The position numbers and the translations under genes were made by a program. A stretch of DNA of 64,000 bases from DASXRA01 sp036506155 (GTDB lineage Bacteria > Actinomycetota > Actinomycetes > Mycobacteriales > Jatrophihabitantaceae). The notes under the pieces are model-generated. The model was not told the DNA's origin. It was given only the letters and a program-made list of their open reading frames with translations, and searched no databases. The stretch is from contig DASXSF010000148.1 of assembly GCA_036506155.1 (NCBI GenBank), forward strand, positions 62,001-126,000. The letters are read 5' to 3'. This document shows, one piece after another, positions 43,346-50,567 of this stretch. Every line of letters starts with the position of its first letter. Positions within the stretch are counted from its first letter, which is position 1.

Positions 43346-44182
43346 GTGAGCATCGAGCGGTTCAGCGGCACAGCTGCGCTTCCCGGCGTGCTGCGCTACG
43401 CAATGTCGCCCGGGTCGTCCTCGTTCACCGAATTCCTCAAAACCACCGCACCAGAACTGCTGCCCAACCCGCGCATCCTCCCCGAACTCGCACCCCACGC
43501 CACGACCATCATCGCCGCCATGTACGACGGCGGCGTCGTCATGGCCGGTGACCGACGCGCCACCATGGGCAATCTGATCGCCGAGCGGGACTTCGAAAAG
43601 GTGTTCGCCTCCGACGACTACTCGCTCATCGGCACCGCGGGCTCGGCCGGAGTGGGCATCGAGGTGGTGAAGCTCTACCAGGTCGAGCTCGAGCACTACG
43701 AGAAGATCGAGGGCACCCAGCTCACGCTGAACGGCAAGGCCAACCGGCTCGCGACCATGATTCGCGGCAACCTGGGCCTCGCCACGCAGGGCCTCGCCGT
43801 CGTGCCGCTGTTCGCGGGCTTCGACATCGAGGCCCCCGACCCGTCCTCGGCCGGCAAGATCTTCAGCTTCGATGTGGCGGGCGGGCTGTATCCGGAGCGC
43901 TATTACGACTCGGTGGGCTCCGGCTCGCCGTATGCCAAGTCGTCGCTGAAGAAGCGCTGGCGCCCCGGCCTTAGCCGCGACGAGATCGTGCGGGTGTCCG
44001 TTGAGGCGCTCTATGACGCCGCTGACGACGACTCGGCCACCGGCGGGCCCGACCTGGTTCGGCAGATCTTTCCGATCGTGATGTTCGCGAACGCCGAGGG
44101 CACCAGCCGGGTGCCGGACTCAGAGTTGGAGACCGTTGCCCGCGCCATCGCCGACGAGCGCCGCGATCAGCCCGGAACCTGA
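43346..44182 (+). CDS. prcB: Proteasome subunit beta PrcB
   Basis: Catalytic beta subunit of the 20S proteasome, 278 residues with a 52-residue propeptide. Autocleavage before Thr53 (HA/TTIIAAMYDGG) would expose the N-terminal Thr nucleophile. GGVVMAGDRRATMGN carries the Asp17- and Arg-type active-site residues, and KVFASDDYSLIGTAGSAG supplies the Lys33-type residue. The residue before the cleavage site is Ala, whereas Gly is usual. The GTG start has GGAG upstream. It is followed 23 bp later by prcA, with which it forms the barrel. Confidence 0.96.
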   Translation: MSIERFSGTAALPGVLRYAMSPGSSSFTEFLKTTAPELLPNPRILPELAPHATTIIAAMYDGGVVMAGDRRATMGNLIAERDFEKVFASDDYSLIGTAGSAGVGIEVVKLYQVELEHYEKIEGTQLTLNGKANRLATMIRGNLGLATQGLAVVPLFAGFDIEAPDPSSAGKIFSFDVAGGLYPERYYDSVGSGSPYAKSSLKKRWRPGLSRDEIVRVSVEALYDAADDDSATGGPDLVRQIFPIVMFANAEGTSRVPDSELETVARAIADERRDQPGT

Positions 44183-44205
44183 CCCAAACCCACGGAGATC
44201 ACATC

Positions 44206-44967
44206 ATGACGATGCCGTTCTACGCGTCGCCCGAGCAGATCATGCGCGACCGTTCGGAGTACGCGCGCAAGGGCATTGCCCGCGGCCGCAGCGTCATCGT
44301 ATCCACCTACACCGACGGTGTGCTGTTCGTCGCGGAGAACGCCAGCTCCGCCCTGCACAAGGTCAGCGAGATCTACGACCGCATCGGCTTCGCCGCAGTC
44401 GGCATGTACAACGAGTTCGAGAACCTGCGCGTCGCGGGCATCCGATTGGCCGACATGCGTGGCTACTCCTACGACCGGCGCGACGTCACCGCCCGCGCGC
44501 TGGCGAACGCCTACGCGCAGACCCTCGGCACGATCTTCACCGAGCAACAGAAGCCGTACGAGGTCGAGCTGTGCGTGGCCGAGGTGGCGGAGAGCCCCGA
44601 CGACGACCAGATGTACCGCATTTCGTACGACGGCACGATCATCGACGAGCCGAACTTCCTCGTAATGGGTGGCCAGGCCGACGCGCTCACCACCCAGATC
44701 CGCCGGACGTTCAAGGAGCGGCTGCCGCTTGGCGAGGCGCTAGCGGTGGCCGTGCGCGGGCTGGGCTCGGTCGGCGGCAACAGCGCCCCCCGCGCGCTGC
44801 CGGCCAACCAGCTGGAAGTGGCCGTGCTCGATCGCACCCGGCCTACCCGCAAGTTCAAGCGGATCACCGGGGCCGCCCTTACCGCGCTGCTGCCGCGGGA
44901 AGACACCTCAGAGCCGGGGGAGCCGGCACCATCGGACTCCCCCCACCGTGAGTCCGACGGGACCTAG
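44206..44967 (+). CDS. prcA: Proteasome subunit alpha PrcA
   Basis: Non-catalytic alpha subunit forming the gated outer rings of the 20S proteasome. In its 253 residues the N-terminal gating segment is MTMPFYASPEQIMRDRSEYA, then KGIARGRSVIV and a standard proteasome fold. The acidic, Pro/Ser-rich C-terminal tail (last 25 residues) is typical. It starts with ATG 44206 after a CGGAGA ribosome site. The 3' end overlaps the convergent Rieske gene by 4 bp. Confidence 0.96.
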   Translation: MTMPFYASPEQIMRDRSEYARKGIARGRSVIVSTYTDGVLFVAENASSALHKVSEIYDRIGFAAVGMYNEFENLRVAGIRLADMRGYSYDRRDVTARALANAYAQTLGTIFTEQQKPYEVELCVAEVAESPDDDQMYRISYDGTIIDEPNFLVMGGQADALTTQIRRTFKERLPLGEALAVAVRGLGSVGGNSAPRALPANQLEVAVLDRTRPTRKFKRITGAALTALLPREDTSEPGEPAPSDSPHRESDGT

Positions 44968-45365
44968 CTGGTTACAACCTCGCCGTTCGCCACCCGGACC
45001 CCAAGCTTGGCGAGTGGTCGCGAGGCCGGTCCGTGGATCACCGCTCCGGTCAGCGCGTTGTATTTGGAGCCGTGACACGGGCAGTGCAATTCGCTGCCGG
45101 CCGGTGCGACCGTGCAGCCCATGTGTGTGCATGTGGCGCTGAACGCCACCGCGGTGTCCGAGGTCGGGCGCGACACGATGGCGGTGCGCCCGTCCGGCAA
45201 CTTCGCGGACACGCACCGGCCCACCTCGATGTCGTCGAGCTTGACCAGTTGGGCGTTCGGCTGCGGCGTCACCCGGCTCGTCGACGAACTCGATCCGCAC
45301 GCCGCGACGGTGCCCGCCCCGACGGCGCCGGCTGCGAGAACAGTGCGGCGGGTCACAGTGGTCAT
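44964..45365 (-). CDS. Tat-exported Rieske [2Fe-2S] lipoprotein
   Basis: A 133-residue exported Rieske protein. The N terminus has a twin-arginine motif in TVTRRTVLAAG and a lipobox VAACG (Cys at about 23), so it should be folded with its cluster in the cytosol, exported by Tat, and lipid-anchored. The cluster ligands are CTHMGC and CPCHGS, the classical two Cys-x-His boxes. It is too small for a bc1 Rieske subunit and resembles stand-alone Rieske lipoproteins of actinobacteria. ATG 45365 has a GAAAGG site upstream. A TGAACC-N16-CGT promoter divergent from the sigma operon precedes it, suggesting SigL-type control. tatC is encoded 5 kb away. Confidence 0.92.
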   Translation of the reverse strand: MTTVTRRTVLAAGAVGAGTVAACGSSSSTSRVTPQPNAQLVKLDDIEVGRCVSAKLPDGRTAIVSRPTSDTAVAFSATCTHMGCTVAPAGSELHCPCHGSKYNALTGAVIHGPASRPLAKLGVRVANGEVVTS

Positions 45366-45399
45366 CAACGGTACCTTTCGGGTCGCGGCCTCAGTGAGC

Positions 45400-45458
45400 A
45401 CCACGGCGCCGCAGTCGTCTCGGTTCACCGTGAACCATTGCCCTCCCTCGCCCGTGTT
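45400..45458. promoter_or_regulatory. Divergent ECF-sigma promoter pair (shared palindromic -35)
   Basis: GGTTCACCGTGAACC at 45422-45436 supplies a TGAACC -35 element on each strand. On the plus strand TGAACC (45431-45436) is followed after 16 nt by CGTGTT (45453-45458). On the minus strand TGAACC (45427-45422) is followed after 16 nt by CGTGGT (45405-45400). The form TGAACC-N16/17-CGT matches the known SigL-type consensus in mycobacteria. It drives the sigma/anti-sigma operon rightwards and the Rieske lipoprotein leftwards. Confidence 0.7.
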
Positions 45459-45485
45459 TATTGGCAGGAATCAAGGAGGCCGTCG

Positions 45486-45587
45486 ATGTCCGTACACGCA
45501 CCCGCCCGGGCGAGGTTCGCGCTCACGGCATGTGGTTTCGGGGGATTGGCGGCATGGATGTCGTGGCAACACTCGCGCCAGAGCTAA
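45486..45587 (+). CDS. 33-codon leader ORF upstream of the sigma gene
   Basis: A short ORF directly downstream of the sigma promoter. ATG 45486 has a perfect AGGAGG six bases upstream (45474-45479), the best ribosome site in this operon. The peptide has a basic N terminus, a hydrophobic stretch (FALTACGFGGLAAWMSW) and a polar end, so it may insert in the membrane. Its stop is 20 bp before the ATG I prefer for the sigma factor. It may act as a leader peptide coupling translation, or as a small membrane protein. No homology is known to me. Confidence 0.5.
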   Translation: MSVHAPARARFALTACGFGGLAAWMSWQHSRQS

Positions 45588-45607
45588 CCGGCGCGGCAGA
45601 CTTCACG

Positions 45608-46171
45608 ATGACCGACGCGCCGCGCCGGAGCGTGGCGACTGCCCGAGCCAGCGGGAGTGGTGTGCCCATCAGCGACGCCGACCTGATGCGCGCGCTGCAC
45701 GACCAGCACGCCCATGCATTGTGGTCGTACGCGGTCCACCTGACGGGGGGCGATCGGGCACGGGCGGAGGACGTCGTCCAAGAGACGATGCTGCGGGCGT
45801 GGAAGCATCCGCAGGTCCTGGATCAGTCGCACGGCTCGGCACGGGCATGGCTGTTCACCGTGGCACGGCGCATCGTCATCGACGATTGGCGCACCTCCCG
45901 TAGCCGGCGCGAAGTCATCACCGCCGAACCGCCCGAACTGCAGGTCGCCGACCCCAATGACCGCTCCGCCGACGCCGCGGTGATCACGACCGCGCTGATG
46001 CAACTCTCGCTCGAGCACCGGCAGGTACTGCTCGAGTGCTACTACCGTGGTTCGTCGGTAGCCGAGGCGGCGCGGCGACTCGGTGTGCCCGAGGGGACGG
46101 TCAAGTCCCGTGCCCATTACGCCCTGCGCGCGTTGCGCCTGGCGTTGGACGAAGTGGGTGGAGTGCGGTGA
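45608..46171 (+). CDS. ECF RNA polymerase sigma factor, SigL-like
   Basis: A 187-residue ECF sigma factor close to the SigL type. Region 2 runs LMRALHDQHAHALWSYAVHLTG then AEDVVQETMLRAWKHP, with ARAWLFTVARRIVIDDWR after it. Region 4 is LEHRQVLLECYYRG then VAEAARRLGVPEGTVKSR. The start is uncertain: ATG 45608 follows the leader ORF, while ATGs at 45530 and 45554 and a TTG at 45461 are in the same frame but overlap it. The anti-sigma gene follows 79 bp downstream, separated by a dispersed repeat. The promoter upstream fits autoregulation. Confidence 0.9.
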   Translation: MTDAPRRSVATARASGSGVPISDADLMRALHDQHAHALWSYAVHLTGGDRARAEDVVQETMLRAWKHPQVLDQSHGSARAWLFTVARRIVIDDWRTSRSRREVITAEPPELQVADPNDRSADAAVITTALMQLSLEHRQVLLECYYRGSSVAEAARRLGVPEGTVKSRAHYALRALRLALDEVGGVR

Positions 46172-46253
46172 GCGAGCAGCGCAGCGCCGAAGGCGCGAGG
46201 AGCGGAGCGAACCTCCGCGATGAGCGCTTGCGCGAAGAGCGAGATGAACAATG
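46167..46253. repeat. Composite dispersed repeat between sigma and anti-sigma genes (copy E)
   Basis: An 87-bp GC-rich segment filling the gap between the two genes. It begins GTGAGCGAGCAGC (shared with copy D), contains GAGGAGCGGAGCGAAC, and carries the core GATGAGCGCTTGCGCGAA at 46219-46236. It ends with GATGAACAATGAGCGAGC at the anti-sigma start. It is the most complete copy in the window. Confidence 0.7.
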
Positions 46254-46892
46254 AGCGAGCATCCGTTTGAGATGTATGACGGCGCTTACATCCTCGGAGC
46301 GCTGTCCGACGACGACCGCCGCGCCTACGAGCGGCACCTGGCCGGGTGCGACCGTTGTTCCGCGTCCGTGGCGCAGCTGCGCGACATCCCCCGCGTGCTC
46401 GCCGCAGTACCGGCGTCCGTGCTCGAGGACGAGGCGCCGCCGCCGTCGCTGTTGGCATCGCTTTTGCGGCGGATCCGGCGCGAGCGCAACCGCCGGCGGT
46501 GGATCGTGGGCGGCCTCGCCGCTGCTGCGGCGGCGTGCATCGTGGCGCTGTCCATCGTGGTCGCACAGCCCGATCACCCTGCCTCCCATCCAGTCGCGAT
46601 GCACGCGGTGGCCGATGCACCGATCAAGGCGACCGCCGACATCCGGTCAGTCGGGTGGGGCACGCGCATCGACCTGGTCTGCAGCTACTACGAGTACGTC
46701 CCGGCCGGCCGCCCGTATGCACTGGTCGTCGTCGACCGCAGTGGCGATCGGCACACCCTCGGCAGCTGGAATCTCGTGCCGGGCAAGGTGGCGCAATACG
46801 GCAGCGGCACCTCGCTGTCGCGCGACCAGATCGCCTCTGTGCAGATCGCCACACTGGACGGGCAAAAGCCACTGCTCACGCTCAACCTGTAA
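46251..46892 (+). CDS. Zinc-binding transmembrane anti-sigma factor, RslA-like
   Basis: A 213-residue partner of the preceding sigma factor. The N-terminal cytosolic zinc anti-sigma domain has H29-x3-C33-x2-C36 (YERHLAGCDRCSA) after the typical MYDGAYILGALSDDDRR. One membrane segment lies at about 84-106 (WIVGGLAAAAAACIVAL). The extracytoplasmic domain of about 105 residues (ADIRSVGWGTRIDLVCSYYEY) is the sensor-type tail of the RskA/RslA family. Redox change at the zinc site, or regulated proteolysis, would release the sigma factor; neither is shown here. The ATG at 46251 lies at the end of the dispersed repeat, within a GAACAATG context. Confidence 0.9.
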   Translation: MSEHPFEMYDGAYILGALSDDDRRAYERHLAGCDRCSASVAQLRDIPRVLAAVPASVLEDEAPPPSLLASLLRRIRRERNRRRWIVGGLAAAAAACIVALSIVVAQPDHPASHPVAMHAVADAPIKATADIRSVGWGTRIDLVCSYYEYVPAGRPYALVVVDRSGDRHTLGSWNLVPGKVAQYGSGTSLSRDQIASVQIATLDGQKPLLTLNL

Positions 46893-46909
46893 CGCAACCC
46901 GGTTACGCA

Positions 46910-46915
46910 TAGGCT
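46910..46915 (+). promoter_or_regulatory. -10 box, leaderless pafA start
   Basis: TAGGCT with 6 nt to GTG 46922. Confidence 0.5.
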
Positions 46916-46921
46916 GTACGT

Positions 46922-48280
46922 GTGCACCGACGCATCTTTGGCATCGAGAACGAGTACGGCGTCACGTGCACCTTCCACGGGCAGCGCCGGCTCTCACCTG
47001 ACGAGGTGGCGCGTTACCTGTTCCGCCGTGTCGTGTCGTGGGGCCGCTCGTCGAACGTCTTCCTCCGCAACGGGGCGCGCCTGTATCTGGACGTCGGCAG
47101 CCACCCGGAATACGCCACGCCCGAGTGCGACTCCCTGACCTCGCTCGTAGCGCACGACAAGGCCGGGGAGCGGATCCTCGAAGGCCTTGTCATCGACGCC
47201 GAGAAGCGGCTGCATGACGAGGGCATCGCAGGCGACATATACCTCTTCAAGAACAACACCGACTCGGCGGGCAACTCCTACGGCTGCCACGAGAACTACC
47301 TCGTGGGGCGCCACGGTGAATTCAGCCGGATGGCAGATGTGCTCATCCCGTTCCTCGTCACGCGGCAACTGATCTGCGGGGCAGGGAAGGTGCTCCAGAC
47401 CCCGCGCGGCGCCGTGTATTGCGTGAGCCAGCGGGCCGAGCACATCTGGGAGGGCGTGTCGTCTGCCACGACGAGGTCCCGTCCGATCATCAACACCCGG
47501 GACGAGCCGCACGCCGATGCCGAGCGCTACCGCCGTCTGCATGTCATCGTCGGTGACTCGAACATGAACGAGTGCACGACGATGCTCAAGGTCGGCTCGG
47601 CGGACCTCGTGCTGCGGATGCTCGAGCACGGCGTAGCGTTCCGCGACCTGGCGCTGGAGAACCCCATCCGGGCGATTCGCGAGATATCCCATGATCTGAC
47701 TGGTACGCGGCAAGTACGACTCGCCGCGGGACGGTCCGCGTCCGCACTGGAGATACAGCGCGAGTACTACAGCAAGGCTGTCGATTTCGTCGAGCGCACC
47801 GGCGTCGATGCCGCCTCCAAGCGGGTGCTGGAACTGTGGGGGCGCACCCTGGACGCAGTCGAGCAGAGCGACCTGAGCAAGATCGACCGGGAGATCGACT
47901 GGGCCACGAAGTTCGCGCTCATCGAGCGGTACCGCAGCAAGCACGGCTTGCCGCTGTCGTCGCCGCGGGTGGCGCAGCTCGATCTGGCCTACCACGACAT
48001 TCAGCGGACCCGCGGCCTGTTCTATCTGCTGCAGCGGCGCAGCCTCGTCGACCGGGTCACCAACGACCTGATCGTCTTCGAGGCGAAGAACGTGCCACCC
48101 CAGACCACCCGGGCGAAGCTTCGCGGTGACTTCATCCGCCGGGCTCAAGAACGGCGCCGTGACTTCACGGTCGACTGGGTGCACTTGAAGCTCAACGACC
48201 AGGCGCAGCGCACGGTGCTGTGCAAGGACCCGTACCGCAGCGTGGACGACCGGGTTGAGAAACTGATCAACTCGATGTGA
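46922..48280 (+). CDS. pafA: Pup-protein ligase PafA
   Basis: A 452-residue ligase that uses ATP to join the Glu form of Pup to substrate lysines. The start reads HRRIFGIENEYGVTCTF with the metal-binding Glu and catalytic Asp region of the carboxylate-amine-ligase fold. HPEYATPECDS, DIYLFKNNTDSAGNSYG, CHENYLVGRHGEF and IINTRDEPHADAERYRRLH follow. The C-terminal small domain ends VDDRVEKLINS. Although it shares the fold with Dop, it is shorter (452 against 508 residues) and lacks Dop's extra N-terminal loop. It is driven by its own leaderless promoter, and a hairpin follows the stop. Confidence 0.96.
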   Translation: MHRRIFGIENEYGVTCTFHGQRRLSPDEVARYLFRRVVSWGRSSNVFLRNGARLYLDVGSHPEYATPECDSLTSLVAHDKAGERILEGLVIDAEKRLHDEGIAGDIYLFKNNTDSAGNSYGCHENYLVGRHGEFSRMADVLIPFLVTRQLICGAGKVLQTPRGAVYCVSQRAEHIWEGVSSATTRSRPIINTRDEPHADAERYRRLHVIVGDSNMNECTTMLKVGSADLVLRMLEHGVAFRDLALENPIRAIREISHDLTGTRQVRLAAGRSASALEIQREYYSKAVDFVERTGVDAASKRVLELWGRTLDAVEQSDLSKIDREIDWATKFALIERYRSKHGLPLSSPRVAQLDLAYHDIQRTRGLFYLLQRRSLVDRVTNDLIVFEAKNVPPQTTRAKLRGDFIRRAQERRRDFTVDWVHLKLNDQAQRTVLCKDPYRSVDDRVEKLINSM

Positions 48281-48292
48281 TGACTTGACCAT

Positions 48293-48321
48293 CCCACGTG
48301 AGGGCGGGGCCCCCACGTGGG
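48293..48321 (+). terminator. Hairpin between pafA and pafB
   Basis: CCCACGTG (48293-48300) pairs with CACGTGGG (48314-48321): a perfect 8-bp stem with a GC-rich loop that itself contains GGGGCCCC. It starts 12 bp after the pafA stop and probably ends its transcript or limits read-through into pafBC. Confidence 0.55.
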
Positions 48322-48441
48322 CGTCGCCGGCGTATCCCCGTGCGCATCGGGGCGCTGATCGGGAACGATAGGGGAGTGACCCGCGTCAAGGCCCCGCGAG
48401 CCGCCCGCCGGCGGGCGCGCAAGCGCATTAGTTTCGAGGAC

Positions 48442-49395
48442 ATGGCGGCACGGCGGGCAGAGCGGCTGGTCAATCTGGTGATCTGCCTGTTGTCCACACG
48501 CCAGTTCCTGACCGCCGAGCGCATCCGGGACGCCGTGCCGGGTTACGAGGCCGCGGACGGGGACCCGCGCACCGACGAAGCGTTCAAGCGGATGTTCGAG
48601 CGCGACAAGGCCGAGCTGCGCGACCTCGGCGTGCCGCTCGAGACCGGCCGCAACAGCGTGTTCGACGCCGACGACGGGTATCGCATCATGCGCCGCAGGT
48701 ACGAGCTGCCGGCGCTCGAGTTCGACCCTGCCGAGGCCGCGGCGGTGGGCCTCGCCGCCCGGCTCTGGCAGTCCGCTGCACTAGGCACCCCGGCGCGCAA
48801 CGCGCTGATCAAGCTGCGTGCCGGCGGCACCGACGTCGAGCCGACGTCCCGGGGCGTGTTGCCCCATGTGGATGCCAGCGACCCGAGCCTGCCGGTGTTT
48901 TTGGATGCGGCGCGCCATGCCCGATCGGTGCGCTTCGACTACATCAAGTCGGGTTCCGGCAAGCCGGAGCGGCGCGATCTCGAGCCCTGGGGTGTGCTCT
49001 CGTACCGGCGGCGGTGGTACGTCGTAGGCCACGACCGCGACCGCAACGAGCAGCGCAGTTTCCGGCTGTCGCGCGTGCAGGGGGAGGCGACGCCGTATGG
49101 GAAGACCGGGGCGTTCACGCGTCCCGAGAACATCGACCTGCTGGCCGCGGTGGTCGGGCGCCGGCCCGACGAGGATCGCGTAGCTCGCGTCAGGGTCACC
49201 GGCGACGGCGCCGCGCAGTTGCGCCGTTACGCCGGCAGCGACGACGACGGCGTGCTGACGATCACGTTCGCCGACGTGAGCTGGCTTGCTCGCATGGTGG
49301 CGAGTGCCGGTGCGTGCGCGCAGGCGCTTGACCCGCCGGACCTCGTCGAGGCGGTGCGGTGCCGGCTCGCCGCCGTCGCGGGAGTAGCGCCATGA
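48442..49395 (+). CDS. pafB: WYL-domain transcriptional activator PafB
   Basis: A 317-residue protein with an N-terminal winged HTH (AERLVNLVICLLSTRQFLTAERIRDAV) and a WYL domain (FDYIKSGSGKPERRDLEPWGVLSYRRRWYVVGHD). With PafC it forms a heterodimeric activator of the RecA-independent mycobacterial DNA-damage response. ATG 48442 gives MAARRAERLVNLV, matching known PafB N termini. An in-frame GTG at 48376 with GGGGA upstream would add 22 basic residues and cannot be excluded. The stop overlaps pafC (ATGA), so the pair is co-translated. Known ligand is single-stranded DNA; not visible in sequence. Confidence 0.93.
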   Translation: MAARRAERLVNLVICLLSTRQFLTAERIRDAVPGYEAADGDPRTDEAFKRMFERDKAELRDLGVPLETGRNSVFDADDGYRIMRRRYELPALEFDPAEAAAVGLAARLWQSAALGTPARNALIKLRAGGTDVEPTSRGVLPHVDASDPSLPVFLDAARHARSVRFDYIKSGSGKPERRDLEPWGVLSYRRRWYVVGHDRDRNEQRSFRLSRVQGEATPYGKTGAFTRPENIDLLAAVVGRRPDEDRVARVRVTGDGAAQLRRYAGSDDDGVLTITFADVSWLARMVASAGACAQALDPPDLVEAVRCRLAAVAGVAP

Positions 49396-50339
49396 CCGGT
49401 GAGCGGGAGCGGCTGCCACGGCTGCTCGCCCTCGTCCCGTACCTGCAGGCGCACAACGGCATTGCGATCGAACAGGCGGCCGCCGACTTCGGCGTTGGCG
49501 AGGACCAGCTGCGCCGCGACCTGCAGCTGCTGTGGATGTGCGGGCTGCCAGGGCATGGTCCCGGCGATCTGATCGACCTCTCGTTCGAAGGCGACACCGT
49601 CTCGGTGATCTTCGATGCGGGCATGTCGCGGCCGCTGCGGCTGACGGCCGAGGAGGCGCTACCCCTGGTGGTCGCGCTGCGCACACTCGCCGAGATGCCG
49701 GGGGTCACGGACCGCGACGCCGTCGAGCGGGCGCTGGCCAAGGTGGAGTCGGTGGCGAGCGGTTCGGTGGAGGCGCAGACGGTGGCTGTGGAGCTCGACC
49801 GCGTCGGCGCGATGCTGCCCGTGCTGCAACAGGCGATCGACAGCAGGCGGGCGCTGGCGCTGCGGTACTACACCGCGACCCGCGACGAAACGACCGAGCG
49901 CACCGTCGATCCCATGCGCCTGTTCGAGATGGACGGGCGCAGCTACCTGGAGGCATGGTGCCGGCGCGCCGAGGGGATGCGGGTGTTCCGCGTCGACCGC
50001 ATCGATCGCGCCGAAGTACTGGCCGAGCCGGCCAGCCCGCCGCCGGAGGCGGAGCTGCGCGACCTCAGCGACGGGGTGTTTACGCCGGCACCCGAGCACA
50101 TGCTGGTCGTGCTGCGCGTCGATGCTGCCTATGCCTGGGTCGCCGACTACTACCCGCCCGAGTCGGAAACCGTGGACGCGGCCGGCAGGAGGCAGGTCAG
50201 CGTGCGCGTGGCCGACCCGGCCTGGGTCCGGGCGCTGGCCCTGGGCGCTGCGGGTCATGTCGAGGTGCTGTCGCCCGAGTGGCTCGCCGAGTCCGTCCGC
50301 AAGGAGGCCCGGGCCGCCCTCGCTGCATATTCCACATAA
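49392..50339 (+). CDS. pafC: WYL-domain transcriptional activator PafC
   Basis: A 315-residue partner of PafB. The N-terminal winged HTH is RLLALVPYLQAHNGIAIEQAAADFGVGEDQLRRDLQLL. The WYL domain shows ALRYYTATRDETTERTVDPMRLFEMDGRSYLEAWCRR. The C-terminal WCX domain carries LVVLRVDAAYAWVADYYPPE. ATG 49392 overlaps the pafB stop; the frame opens a little earlier at 49359. Together they should activate DNA-repair genes on damage. A single-segment membrane protein gene and tatC follow closely. Confidence 0.93.
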   Translation: MTGERERLPRLLALVPYLQAHNGIAIEQAAADFGVGEDQLRRDLQLLWMCGLPGHGPGDLIDLSFEGDTVSVIFDAGMSRPLRLTAEEALPLVVALRTLAEMPGVTDRDAVERALAKVESVASGSVEAQTVAVELDRVGAMLPVLQQAIDSRRALALRYYTATRDETTERTVDPMRLFEMDGRSYLEAWCRRAEGMRVFRVDRIDRAEVLAEPASPPPEAELRDLSDGVFTPAPEHMLVVLRVDAAYAWVADYYPPESETVDAAGRRQVSVRVADPAWVRALALGAAGHVEVLSPEWLAESVRKEARAALAAYST

Positions 50340-50353
50340 GTAGAGTTCGGCGC

Positions 50354-50563
50354 GTGTCATGGGTCGTCGGAGTCGTCTGCGGTGTCGCGGCGTTGATCGC
50401 AGTGGCGGTCCTCGGCGGGTTCGCGTTCGATATCGCCGGCACGGCGAGGCGGCTGACCCGGGACGCCGCACAGCTTCGCGTCCTCCACGACACATGGGGC
50501 GACGTGCAGGCGAGCCTTGCCGACGCGCAGCGGCAACTGCCGGCCCGACCAGGCGGCCCGTGA
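50354..50563 (+). CDS. Small single-segment membrane protein in the tatA position
   Basis: A 69-residue protein from GTG 50354. One hydrophobic segment (VVGVVCGVAALIAVAVLGGFAF) is followed by an amphipathic, charged helix. It lies between pafC (14-bp gap) and tatC (4-bp gap), where tatA sits in many actinobacteria. It lacks the TatA Phe-Gly hinge and its typical LPDLARSLG-like amphipathic start, so I do not call it TatA. It may be the small membrane protein sometimes found between pafC and tatA, with tatA itself lost or moved. Confidence 0.65.
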   Translation: MSWVVGVVCGVAALIAVAVLGGFAFDIAGTARRLTRDAAQLRVLHDTWGDVQASLADAQRQLPARPGGP

Positions 50564-50567
50564 CGCT

